This document shows positions 1 to 8,408 of a DNA stretch of 32,454 bases, one piece after another. Source of the stretch: Spirochaetota bacterium (GTDB lineage Bacteria; Spirochaetota; B62-G9); NCBI GenBank assembly GCA_003645695.1, contig QNBN01000003.1, positions 1 to 32,454 of the forward strand, written 5' to 3'. The stretch's first letter is position 1; every line of letters starts with the position of its first letter. The translations under genes and the position numbers were made by a program. The notes beneath the pieces were generated by a model. That model searched no databases and was not told where the DNA came from. It worked only from the letters and a program-made list of their open reading frames with translations.

Positions 1-38
1 AGATCTTAATAAACTATAATTGTAAACTATCCAAAAAA

Positions 39-1073
39 ATGAAAATCAAACTTATAACTAACACAATTATCGCCTTATTTCTTTCTCTGATTTTAACAAG
101 CCCACTTGAGGGGGTAAGCTCCTCAAAACCTATTTCGGCATCTAAAATACCTTTAGATAACGATTCGACAAATGTTAATTTTGTAGATGGCAAAGATAAT
201 TATAAAGTTAATATTAAACTTCTAACAAGCACTCCTGTTTACGTCGGAGATCCAATAGACATTATTTTATCAATAGATACTAATAGGGATTTTAACATCG
301 ATTTCCCAAGAGATGACAGCAGCTTCTACCCCTTTCACCTAAACAACTACCAGGTAAAAGAGAAAAAAAGAAAAAAGCAAAAGTCAATTTTCATTTATTA
401 TACTCTAACACCGCTATACGCTGGCAAAGCCCTGGTACCGCCTCTTACTGTAAAAATCAACGGTAATTTAGTTAAAACTAGCCCAATTGATATATATGTT
501 AAATCCAATATTAAGAAGGATGATAAACGGGATATCAATGATATTGTAGGCCCTCTTGGAAATGGAAAATATATCTTCATCATAGTATTCTTTGCAATTA
601 TCATTTTTATAATCATCCTTTTTTACAGAAAAAAGTTCAACTTTTCATTAAGGAAAAAGAAGATAAATTTTAATAATATTGAAAGAAATATTACATATGA
701 CCCGATTCTAACATCGATTCTCTCCATCTATGCAATCAGGTATAACCACAAAATCTCAATTAAAGATAGATACTACAAACTTTCAAGCCTGCTTAAAAGA
801 TTGTTGGGGGAAATGCTGGATTTGAACCTCATGCCTCTAACTACAAATAGGATAAAAGATTTGCTGCATAAAAATCTTTCCTCAGAATTCTACGAATATC
901 TTTCAAAAAAATTAGATAAATACGATGAAATAAAATACTCAAAAAGGAGTCTTGAGACAGAATATAAATTTAATCTGGAAAAGGAGTTTCCCGAAGAAAC
1001 CGAAGAACTCCTCTTATTTCTCTATAGCTTATTAAAGGCTCATTACAGAAAGATGGTTGAGGTTAGGATATAA
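39..1073 (+). CDS. BatD-like membrane protein, first visible gene of the Bat operon
   Basis: The 344-residue product has an N-terminal signal peptide (about residues 1-26), one beta-rich extracytoplasmic domain (about 50-155) resembling a single BatD repeat (YVGDPIDI...TPLYAGKALVPPL), one membrane segment (about 177-197) and a basic cytoplasmic tail of about 145 residues. The tail has the pattern YYKLSSLLKR...LMPLTTNRIKDLL, like the helical C-terminal regions of BatD/DUF4381-type proteins. It ends two bases before batA, so it belongs to the Bat operon. Genes of this type often sit between a DUF58 protein and batA, and those upstream genes would be outside the window. Its role is inferred only from the operon: a small BatD-like partner of the von Willebrand factor A proteins. 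No strong ribosome site precedes the ATG; the sequence before it is just AT-rich. Confidence 0.75.
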   Translation: MKIKLITNTIIALFLSLILTSPLEGVSSSKPISASKIPLDNDSTNVNFVDGKDNYKVNIKLLTSTPVYVGDPIDIILSIDTNRDFNIDFPRDDSSFYPFHLNNYQVKEKKRKKQKSIFIYYTLTPLYAGKALVPPLTVKINGNLVKTSPIDIYVKSNIKKDDKRDINDIVGPLGNGKYIFIIVFFAIIIFIIILFYRKKFNFSLRKKKINFNNIERNITYDPILTSILSIYAIRYNHKISIKDRYYKLSSLLKRLLGEMLDLNLMPLTTNRIKDLLHKNLSSEFYEYLSKKLDKYDEIKYSKRSLETEYKFNLEKEFPEETEELLLFLYSLLKAHYRKMVEVRI

Positions 1074-1075
1074 TT

Positions 1076-2053
1076 ATGGTTTTAAAAAACTACTACCTCC
1101 TTGGATTATTAATTATAATACCTGCTCTCATTTATCTTTATAAACGTCAAATTTACAAAAACAGTCTGCATATCCCTCTGCCAGAACTCGGATTAAATCA
1201 TGTAAATAGGAAGAAGATATATCTATATCTAGAGAGATCTTTTATATTTATAGGCATCATATTTTTAATTGTTTCGCTTGCAAGACCACAGGCAGGCTAT
1301 ATGTACAAAAAAAGCGTAAAAGAAGGCATTGATATCATTCTTGCAATGGATACATCATCCAGTATGAAAGCGGAAGACTTCAAACCCAATCGGCTTGAAG
1401 CTGCAAAAAAGGTTGCCTTAAGTTTTATAGATAACAGGATTAACGATAGAATTGGCATTGTAATATTCAGCAAGGCTGCTATTACCCTATGCCCTCTCAC
1501 CTTTGATTACAGCGTTGTAAAAAACTTTATAGAATCCCTTGAATCGGGAATCATTGATGATGGGACAGCTATAGGAACTGCAATTGCTGAGGGAGCAACA
1601 AGACTATCAAAATCGAAGGCTAAAAGCAAAATTATTATTCTTCTTACGGATGGGATTAACAATAGCGGTAATATAGACCCCCTCACTGCAGCAAAAACAG
1701 CTGCCCTCATTGGAATCAGGGTGTACACTATTGGTGTAGGTAGTATTGGTAAGGTTCCTTATCCGGTTGATGACCCCATATTTGGAAAACGATATGTGAA
1801 TGTGGATATCTCTCTCGATGAGAAGGTACTAAAAAATATTGCAGAAATTACCGGTGGAAAATATTTTAAAGCTACCAATCAGAAAAAACTTGAAGATATA
1901 TACAGAGAAATAAATAAAATGGAAAAAACCACGATAGAAACAAGGGAGTTTTTAAAAAGAAAAGAGGTATTTTACTATTTTCTGATAGTTGGCATTCTCC
2001 TTATAATGATGCATATTTTTATTAATGACTGGTCACAAAAAGAGATACTTTAA
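1076..2053 (+). CDS. batA: BatA-type von Willebrand factor A membrane protein
   Basis: This 325-residue protein has membrane segments at about 5-22 and 54-70, then the Bat hallmark LARPQ (68-72), a von Willebrand factor A domain (about 85-280) and a C-terminal membrane segment (about 297-315). The metal-ion-dependent adhesion site looks complete: D92-x-S94-x-S96, T164 in DDGTAIG and D192 in LLTDG. This matches BatA, whose VWA domain is predicted to face the periplasm. Bat proteins are linked to aerotolerance and envelope stress in Bacteroides and Leptospira, but the biochemical role is unsettled. It starts two bases after the preceding gene and is followed 24 bases later by batB, consistent with a protein complex made from one operon. 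Confidence 0.92.
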   Translation: MVLKNYYLLGLLIIIPALIYLYKRQIYKNSLHIPLPELGLNHVNRKKIYLYLERSFIFIGIIFLIVSLARPQAGYMYKKSVKEGIDIILAMDTSSSMKAEDFKPNRLEAAKKVALSFIDNRINDRIGIVIFSKAAITLCPLTFDYSVVKNFIESLESGIIDDGTAIGTAIAEGATRLSKSKAKSKIIILLTDGINNSGNIDPLTAAKTAALIGIRVYTIGVGSIGKVPYPVDDPIFGKRYVNVDISLDEKVLKNIAEITGGKYFKATNQKKLEDIYREINKMEKTTIETREFLKRKEVFYYFLIVGILLIMMHIFINDWSQKEIL

Positions 2054-2077
2054 AAAATATGATAAAGAAAGTGAGCC

Positions 2078-3121
2078 ATGAGATTCGAATACAGTTATTT
2101 TCTATTTCTTGAAGTTTTACCCCTATTGGTGTTTGTGATCTCTATGATTTTATTTAAAAAAAGGGTAAATGCCTTATCCGAAAAGTTTGACATTAAACTT
2201 ATTGAAAAATACAGGGAAACAAATATAAAAAAACAATACCTCTATAGAAATCTATTTATCTCTATCGCATTATTTTTCTTAATTTTATCCCTCGCGAGGC
2301 CCCAGATCGGGACAAAAAAGGTAACTATAAGTCAACCGCTTAAGAATATCTATTTTGCAATTGATCTTTCCTCAAGCATGAGTGCAAAGGATGTAAACCC
2401 AAGCAGAATAGAGCGAGCAAAATTGGATGTACTTTCGGTTATCAACACACTCCAGAACGAAAAGGTCGGATTGATATTCTTCTCTAACAATGCTTTTCTG
2501 CAAAGTCCTGCTACAACCGATTATGATATAATTATAAATATTTTACAAGCAATTTCCGATGAAATAACAATAAACACCAAAACAAATATCATCAGCCCTA
2601 TATTGCTTACAAAAACCCTCCTGAAAGAAAAAACCAGGGTCACAAAACCAGGCGAAAACGATGCTAATTCTACACTCCTTGTTATATTGACCGATGGTGA
2701 AGATAATTATGAGAGATTTAATAAAAGATTAAAACGATTAAAAGGAATGCCCTTCAAACTGTTTTTTGTCGTAATAGGAACTCCTTTTGGATCCCCAATC
2801 CCAATAAAAACCGAAGATGGAAGCATACACTATTTGAAAAACAGTTCAGGGAACTTAATCCTAACAAAACTAAATACTGAAAAAATCAGGCAGATAATTA
2901 AAAAAACAGGCGGTGGTTATATCGTGTCCAAGAACCCACTTTATGATACAAAAAAAATAAAAAATAGCTATAAGAACTTAAAATCAAAGATTGTCAAAAA
3001 GGAATTTATCATCAGAAAGGAGCTATACCAGATTCCCCTTGTTCTCTCCCTTATTTTTATAATCCTATATCTGTCTATTGTATTTAAAAATAAGGAGTTT
3101 TTCGGAGAAGCAAAAGAATGA
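2078..3121 (+). CDS. batB: BatB-type von Willebrand factor A membrane protein
   Basis: The 347-residue product is a paralogue of the preceding BatA. It has membrane segments near 8-26 and 57-72, the LARPQ motif (72-76), a VWA domain (about 90-290) and a C-terminal membrane segment (about 315-335). The adhesion-site residues are D96-x-S98-x-S100, a threonine in TINTKTN (about 167-169) and D206 in LTDGED. The middle threonine region is less canonical than the GTAIG of BatA. Its stop overlaps the batC start by four bases (ATGA type), indicating translational coupling. The domain order and the position between batA and a TPR gene make BatB the best name. Confidence 0.9.
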   Translation: MRFEYSYFLFLEVLPLLVFVISMILFKKRVNALSEKFDIKLIEKYRETNIKKQYLYRNLFISIALFFLILSLARPQIGTKKVTISQPLKNIYFAIDLSSSMSAKDVNPSRIERAKLDVLSVINTLQNEKVGLIFFSNNAFLQSPATTDYDIIINILQAISDEITINTKTNIISPILLTKTLLKEKTRVTKPGENDANSTLLVILTDGEDNYERFNKRLKRLKGMPFKLFFVVIGTPFGSPIPIKTEDGSIHYLKNSSGNLILTKLNTEKIRQIIKKTGGGYIVSKNPLYDTKKIKNSYKNLKSKIVKKEFIIRKELYQIPLVLSLIFIILYLSIVFKNKEFFGEAKE

Positions 3122-3834
3122 AAAAACAGTTATCGAAAACCATCATATTTTTGATTATTATTTTGATTGGGACTACCATTTTACCATTTTCAAAATGCAA
3201 TGCGGGTCTCTTCAAACTTTTAAAAGGTAACCATGCATACAAAGAAGGCTATTATGCTGATGCTCTTAACATATATAAATCTGAAATTACCAGGAATACT
3301 GACAACAATAAAGCCATATTTAATGCAGCTAACAGTTTATACAAACTTGAGAATTATACAAAAGCTATAGATTATTACAGAAGAGCCCTTCTAAACTCAA
3401 AAAATAAAAAAATAAGAACAATGATCTATTATAATATGGGTAATTCATTCTTTAAACTTGGCAATTATGAAGAGGCTATGAAAGACTACCTCAAAGCGCT
3501 TGAGTTAGAACCATACAATGTAAAAATAAAACAAAATCTGGAGATTACTGCAGAAAAATTAAAAAAAGCAAAAAATAAAGGTGAACCCCCCTCTCCTTCA
3601 CAACATGGAAAGAACACCAATGATAAGATGGAAAAATCCCAAATGAAGGAGCAGAAAAAAAGTAAGAATGAAACCCCAACCACAAAACCTGAAAATCAGA
3701 AAACAGGCAAAGCATTAACCGAAGAGGAAGCTAAGAAGATTCTCAGATCCCTTGAGGAGAAGGATCAATATCAACTACAGAGGATAATTAAGAATAGATT
3801 GGAAAAGGAAACGAATAATGAAAATGGATGGTAA
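3118..3834 (+). CDS. batC: BatC-type TPR protein
   Basis: The 238-residue protein has a signal-peptide-like N-terminus (about 1-29; the sequence before Cys27 is not a convincing lipobox). Tetratricopeptide repeats follow (about 35-145), for example AYKEGYYADALNIYKSE, ANSLYKLENYTKAIDYYRRA and GNSFFKLGNYEEAMKDYLKA. After them comes a low-complexity, charged Pro/Lys/Gln-rich linker (150-200) and a short helical tail. This matches BatC, a periplasmic TPR protein that is fused to BatB in some species and separate in others. It overlaps batB at its start and batD at its end, so the three are probably made together. TPRs usually mediate protein-protein contacts; a scaffold role between the VWA proteins and BatD is an inference. 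Confidence 0.85.
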   Translation: MKKQLSKTIIFLIIILIGTTILPFSKCNAGLFKLLKGNHAYKEGYYADALNIYKSEITRNTDNNKAIFNAANSLYKLENYTKAIDYYRRALLNSKNKKIRTMIYYNMGNSFFKLGNYEEAMKDYLKALELEPYNVKIKQNLEITAEKLKKAKNKGEPPSPSQHGKNTNDKMEKSQMKEQKKSKNETPTTKPENQKTGKALTEEEAKKILRSLEEKDQYQLQRIIKNRLEKETNNENGW

Positions 3835-5620
3835 ACCAAAACTATTTTTAATAGCTTTTTTTGTTGTATTTATTCTTTCGGTTCTTATTGCAGCACCATC
3901 GATTAGCTCTGCTGAAAAGGTTGTTAAAATTTATTCTTCTGTTGATGAAAATCAAATAGGGATTAACCAAACACTCACCCTTTCAGTAACCATAGAGACC
4001 AAAAACATCTCAAAGGTCTTAGAACCATCCATTCCTGATATCTCGCCCTTTAAAGTTGTAAGCAAGAATAGCAGCACATCGACAGAGATATCCTTTATAA
4101 ATGGTAAAACTTCAAGGGTAAAAAAATATCGGTATAAGTACACTTTAAAACCGGGTAAAATCGGAAAGTTCTTAATAAGCCCAATCTCTGTTACCTATAA
4201 GGGTAAGGAGTATAAAACTGACCCAATAGTAATAACCGTTACAGAAAAAAACATTGAAAGAGAATACATAACTGATGAAGGGCTTAAAATAGACCCTATA
4301 CAGCTAAAAAAGGAGATATTTGTAAAAGCCAAAATAAATAAACAAACAGCATATGTTGGCGAGCAGTTGAGTCTTCGTTACGAGATATTTTCCACTCACG
4401 AGATCGAACAAATATCGATTATAAGCATGCCAAAAATGGAGGGCTTTTACAGGATTGATATAGAAAATCCATCCAGGTTAAAGTACAATAATCTATATTC
4501 AAAAGGAAAAAATTACAAACATTCTGTTATAAAAAAACTAGTTCTATATCCACTCTACCCTGGGAATTTTAATATTTCCCCAATTGAAACAAAGGTAACA
4601 GCTCTCATAAGAAACAGGGAGTTTCCGAACCTTTTTGCTCTTCCTTACACCCTTATTTTGAAGACTCCGGAATTAGCTGTGAAGGTGATTCCCCTTCCTG
4701 AATACAATGGAAAATACAGTTTTACCGGTATAGTCGGTAAACTTCAGGTAGATGTAGCGCAGCATTCAAAATCAATTTACCAGGGGGAATCTTCAAGGTT
4801 TTATATAACGGTTAAAAGCAACGGAAATCTCAATAATATAAAAGATATACATTTTTCTCATCCAGAAAATTGTAAAATAATCCTTTCAGATATCTATAAT
4901 GATAAAAAACTTTTAAACGGTACCTACTACTTTTCAAAGAAGTTTGAATATACCATCATTCCTGAGAAAAATGGAAAGCTAGTAGTAAAGGCTGAAAAAC
5001 TTCTGTATTTTGATACAGACAAAAAAAGTTATGTTTCTCTTAACATAAAACCGCTATACTTCGATGTTAATCCAGTACCCACATCAGAAAACATAAACAC
5101 AGAAACAGAAAAAACTACAGTCGAGGACAAAGATATAAAATCAAAATATAAAAATCTACTTTTTATTGTTATTTCATCCTTCTCTATTCTTACAGCCATT
5201 CTTGTATACCTCCTTTTTAAAACAAAGAAATCCAATTTTAGAAATCATGAGATTAATAAAAATAAAAGTGAAACTAATGAAAATTTAAGAAATATAAGGC
5301 TACTAATGGCAGAAGCTGAAAGTAAGCTCTTAAATGATAATGTTGCTGAAGCATCGAGTTTAATTAAAAGAGCTATAACCTATGCCTTAAGCGCCAGGTT
5401 AGGAATATCCAGCGGGAAGGTAACTATAAAGAATATAGAAAAAAGCAATTTAGATGAAGCTTTAAAGGAAGAATTAAAGAATTCCCTAAGTATACTGAAT
5501 AAGATTATTTACTCTCCTGAAAAAGAGGATTTAATCAAAAACAAGGGGCTGCTTAGCGTAAACATTGAAAAATTTGAAAGTTTAATCAAAAGATTAGAAG
5601 ACGATAGCTTCAGCCAATAG
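3818..5620 (+). CDS. batD: BatD family protein
   Basis: This is a 600-residue BatD/oxygen-tolerance family protein. After a signal peptide (about 1-32) come several beta-sandwich repeats with typical BatD phrases: IGINQTLTLSVTIE, KYTLKPGKIGKFLISPISVTYKGKEY, AYVGEQLSLRYEI and LYPLYPGNFNISP. One membrane segment lies at about 447-467, followed by a Lys/Asn-rich linker and a helical cytoplasmic tail (about 490-598). The start ATG lies 17 bases inside batC, and a second ATG two codons later is an alternative. Its 3' end overlaps the convergent DUF434 gene by 11 bases. The family is associated with survival in oxygen, but its molecular function is not established. Confidence 0.88.
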   Translation: MKMDGKPKLFLIAFFVVFILSVLIAAPSISSAEKVVKIYSSVDENQIGINQTLTLSVTIETKNISKVLEPSIPDISPFKVVSKNSSTSTEISFINGKTSRVKKYRYKYTLKPGKIGKFLISPISVTYKGKEYKTDPIVITVTEKNIEREYITDEGLKIDPIQLKKEIFVKAKINKQTAYVGEQLSLRYEIFSTHEIEQISIISMPKMEGFYRIDIENPSRLKYNNLYSKGKNYKHSVIKKLVLYPLYPGNFNISPIETKVTALIRNREFPNLFALPYTLILKTPELAVKVIPLPEYNGKYSFTGIVGKLQVDVAQHSKSIYQGESSRFYITVKSNGNLNNIKDIHFSHPENCKIILSDIYNDKKLLNGTYYFSKKFEYTIIPEKNGKLVVKAEKLLYFDTDKKSYVSLNIKPLYFDVNPVPTSENINTETEKTTVEDKDIKSKYKNLLFIVISSFSILTAILVYLLFKTKKSNFRNHEINKNKSETNENLRNIRLLMAEAESKLLNDNVAEASSLIKRAITYALSARLGISSGKVTIKNIEKSNLDEALKEELKNSLSILNKIIYSPEKEDLIKNKGLLSVNIEKFESLIKRLEDDSFSQ

Positions 5621-6329
5621 ATTTGAGTCCTGAAATGTCTTTTATATCTAGGATATCCTTTTTCATTAAACCAACTATAGCAAGATAAGGTATATCAATT
5701 AACCAGTTAACCTTATCAATAATAACTGTATCTGAGGTGGCGACAAGATTTGTCGCTCCTGCTCTTTTGGCTTCTTCCACAACAAGATAATCGCAGTTTC
5801 TATCAACAGTTACTTCCCCATTTATCTCTAAATCAGAAAAAACAGATCGCATATACATTGCAAAATCACCAATTTTTGATACCCTGTAATCCAAAAAAAG
5901 ATATACAGCAATCTGTTTTTCTGTAATTTTTAGAATTGAAGTTAATACTCCTATCAAAAGATCAAAAGCTTTCTTTGTCCTATCCTCATATGTGAAATTT
6001 CCATATACACCAGAAATATCTCTTACAAAACCATCAAGTGATTTAAATACAATCTTTCCCAGAAGATAACTATGTATTGATATAAGAACATTAAGCCCAT
6101 CAATTATTATTGCATTGATAATCCTATCAAATGATTTCACTATTTTTTTTCTTCTTATTTTGCAGGTCTCTCTGTCAAAAACTCCTCTCAGCAGTATTTG
6201 CCTTTCATTTTTCCCTAACATATACCTATTTCCCACAAGCTCAATAGAAGGTCTCTTAGGGTATCCCCGATCAAGCAACCATACAAGGTCATTTATTGCT
6301 TGTTTAAAATTTCTATTTAACTCTACCAT
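5610..6329 (-). CDS. DUF434 domain protein, possible PIN/NYN-like nuclease
   Basis: The 239-residue product begins with a DUF434-type segment (about 5-58; WLLDRGYPKRPSIELVGNRY...RQILLRGVF), a motif set I associate with archaeal and some bacterial proteins of unknown function. The rest (about 70-235) looks alpha/beta. It contains IIIDGLNVLISI (D77, N80), a middle FLDYRVSK and a late CDYLVVEEAKRAGATNLVATSD. This spacing of acidic residues resembles the PIN/NYN nuclease fold, but that is my reading of the pattern and not an established assignment. No ribosome site precedes the ATG. A perfect TATAAT lies five bases upstream, so the message may be leaderless. It is divergent from the solute-binding protein gene and overlaps batD tail to tail. 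Confidence 0.7.
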   Translation of the reverse strand: MVELNRNFKQAINDLVWLLDRGYPKRPSIELVGNRYMLGKNERQILLRGVFDRETCKIRRKKIVKSFDRIINAIIIDGLNVLISIHSYLLGKIVFKSLDGFVRDISGVYGNFTYEDRTKKAFDLLIGVLTSILKITEKQIAVYLFLDYRVSKIGDFAMYMRSVFSDLEINGEVTVDRNCDYLVVEEAKRAGATNLVATSDTVIIDKVNWLIDIPYLAIVGLMKKDILDIKDISGLKSIG

Positions 6330-6334
6330 ATTTA

Positions 6335-6340
6335 ATTATA
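6335..6340 (-). promoter_or_regulatory. -10 element of a probable leaderless mRNA
   Basis: On the minus strand TATAAT ends only five bases before the ATG of the DUF434 gene at 6329. Transcription would then start at or next to the start codon. No convincing -35 element is seen 17 bases upstream, and no Shine-Dalgarno sequence exists. Confidence 0.5.
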
Positions 6341-6379
6341 TTATTGTAAAATATACTAAAAGAGAAATCAAAATCTTAT

Positions 6380-6408
6380 TTGTTTTAAAAAAATCCATTT
6401 TTTATTAT
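6380..6408 (+). promoter_or_regulatory. Sigma-70-type promoter for the solute-binding protein gene
   Basis: TTGTTT (6380-6385) and TATTAT (6403-6408) are separated by 17 bases. The predicted start near 6415 leaves a short leader that contains AAGGAG (6421-6426) before the TTG start at 6432. Confidence 0.55.
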
Positions 6409-6431
6409 ACAAGTTTTTAAAAGGAGTTCAA

Positions 6432-7706
6432 TTGAGTCTTAAAATTACTAAACTCTTCATCATTCTAATTTTTATATTGACAGCTATCTTAACCATAGGT
6501 CATAAACAGGGTCTGCTGGCATCTAAAGGAAAGGATAGTAGTTCGGAAGAAAAGAATAAAAATAAAGAGCTCATTGTCTGGCATACCCTCAGTAGCTATA
6601 ATAAAGAAGTTTTAAAAAACCTGACAAAGGATTACAACACACATAACCCTTCAATATCCGTTAGAACAGTCTTCTACAGCAACGATAAGGATATGGTTAT
6701 TAATCTAATGAAGAAGGATTCACTTCCTGATATAGTGCTGATATCAACTCAATATATAGAAGACCTTGCAAAAAAGAATATTCTGGTTGATCTTTCAAAA
6801 TTAATCCCAAAAAAAGAGTATCAAGATATAGATAAAAGATTCTGGAAACCGGTAGAGCTGTCGGGTGGCGTATATGGTTTTCCTTTTATGTATGATGTTT
6901 TTATGCTCTTTGTAAATCAAAATAGTCTGTGGGATATCGGTTTAAGAGATTACAGGGAACCTACAAACTGGGAAGAAATAGAGAAAATAGCATCCAAAAT
7001 ACACTATCTTGATACAAGAAAATGGGGGATATTTATACCTCTTGAAAATATTGAAGAATTCTCGAGCTATATTAAAAGTTATACTGGTGAAGATATAGTA
7101 AAGGAAGATAGCATTACTGTTAATGGTAAAAGCACAATAAGGGCTATGCAGTTTCTTCAAAACCTTATATATCAAAGAAAAATTATGCCACCAAAAACAA
7201 CCCTAAACGAGGCTCAATCTATTTTTTTAAGCGGTAAACTCAGCGTTATGATGTCTTTAAGCTCCAATCTGGTTTATACTACCTCTAACTTTCCTTATAA
7301 CCTTGATGTTTGGAAAATGCCTGCAAAAGAAGGAGGAACATATATAAAAAGTAGCTGTCTTGCTATAATTAAAAAGAACAATTCTAAAAATGAAAAAGAT
7401 GCATTTGACCTTATTGAGTTTCTTGTGAACAAAGAAAACAGTATAAAATGGTTTACCCATACAGGAGTTCCTCCATTAAAAAAGAGTATAAAGGATTCCC
7501 TGGTGCTTTTGCTTTTCTATGAAAACAATCCCAACTATTCCATTTCTATGTTTGAATTAGATAGAGGTAGGGTCTTTCCAAAAATTAAACATTACTATGA
7601 AATAAATGAAATTATTAAAAATGCAGTAGAAGAGATAATGATTAATGGTGAAAGCCCAGGTGAAAGTTTGGATAAGGCTCAGAACAGAATAGAATCCTTG
7701 AAATAA
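6432..7706 (+). CDS. Family 1 extracellular solute-binding protein (orphan)
   Basis: The 424-residue protein has a hydrophobic signal segment (about 8-24) and then the fold pattern of ABC sugar-binding proteins: LIVWHTLSSYNKE, LPDIVLISTQYIEDLAKKNILVDLS, GVYGFPFMYDVFMLFVNQ and NWEEIEKIASKI. The start is TTG, chosen because AAGGAG lies six bases upstream and the signal peptide follows at once. There is no lipobox cysteine, so it is probably secreted or anchored by an uncleaved signal rather than a lipoprotein. No ABC permease or ATPase gene is adjacent. The next gene is nth, 29 bases on. The substrate cannot be read from sequence; the family points to an oligosaccharide or polyol. Confidence 0.8.
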   Translation: MSLKITKLFIILIFILTAILTIGHKQGLLASKGKDSSSEEKNKNKELIVWHTLSSYNKEVLKNLTKDYNTHNPSISVRTVFYSNDKDMVINLMKKDSLPDIVLISTQYIEDLAKKNILVDLSKLIPKKEYQDIDKRFWKPVELSGGVYGFPFMYDVFMLFVNQNSLWDIGLRDYREPTNWEEIEKIASKIHYLDTRKWGIFIPLENIEEFSSYIKSYTGEDIVKEDSITVNGKSTIRAMQFLQNLIYQRKIMPPKTTLNEAQSIFLSGKLSVMMSLSSNLVYTTSNFPYNLDVWKMPAKEGGTYIKSSCLAIIKKNNSKNEKDAFDLIEFLVNKENSIKWFTHTGVPPLKKSIKDSLVLLLFYENNPNYSISMFELDRGRVFPKIKHYYEINEIIKNAVEEIMINGESPGESLDKAQNRIESLK

Positions 7707-7735
7707 TTTATATACTGCTTTTTGGAGGAGTAGAA

Positions 7736-8401
7736 ATGCAAGATGTAAATATAGATGAATCAATAATAGAAAAATCACAAAGGGCATATGAGATCTTTAA
7801 CATACTTAAAAAGGAATATCCAGATGCAAGGATTCTTCTAATCTATTCGAACCCATTTGAGCTACTTATTGCTACCATCCTTTCTGCACAATGTACTGAT
7901 GAAAGGGTAAATCAGATTACACCAAAGCTATTCGAAAGGTTTCCCAATCCTGAAAAGCTTGCAAATGCTGACAGAAAAGAAGTTGAAGAGATTATAAGAC
8001 CTACAGGTTTTTTCAGCAATAAGGCAAAAAATATTATTGGTGTATCTAAAGCAATTATAGAAAAGTTCAATGGAAAGGTTCCCGAGAATATTGATGACTT
8101 AACATCCCTTCCTGGAGTAGGAAGAAAAACTGCCAATGTAGTTTTAAGTAACTGTTTCAACAAACCTGCTATAATAGTTGATACTCATCTAAGGCGAGTT
8201 AGTCAGAGGCTTGGTTTAACCGAAAACAAAGATCCTGATAAAATAGAGCAGGACTTAAATGAATTAATAGAGGAGAAGGATAGAACAAAGTTTTCACATG
8301 TTATTGGATTTCATGGGAGGTTTACATGCAAAGCAAAAAAACCGGATTGTGGAATCTGCAAGGTCCATCATCTATGCCCGTCAGCGGAAAAAATATCATA
8401 A
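7736..8401 (+). CDS. nth: Endonuclease III (DNA glycosylase/AP lyase)
   Basis: This 221-residue protein removes oxidised pyrimidines in base excision repair. It has the helix-hairpin-helix LPGVGRKTANVV (125-136) with catalytic Lys131, the catalytic aspartate D149 in VDTHLRRVSQRLGL, and a C-terminal iron-sulfur loop with Cys198, Cys205, Cys208 and Cys214 in the canonical C-x6-C-x2-C-x5-C spacing. The length matches the family. GGAGGAG precedes the ATG at the right distance. The gap of 29 bases from the solute-binding gene suggests readthrough from the same promoter. It converges on the glycosidase gene with seven bases between the stops. Confidence 0.96.
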   Translation: MQDVNIDESIIEKSQRAYEIFNILKKEYPDARILLIYSNPFELLIATILSAQCTDERVNQITPKLFERFPNPEKLANADRKEVEEIIRPTGFFSNKAKNIIGVSKAIIEKFNGKVPENIDDLTSLPGVGRKTANVVLSNCFNKPAIIVDTHLRRVSQRLGLTENKDPDKIEQDLNELIEEKDRTKFSHVIGFHGRFTCKAKKPDCGICKVHHLCPSAEKIS

Positions 8402-8408
8402 GAAACCC

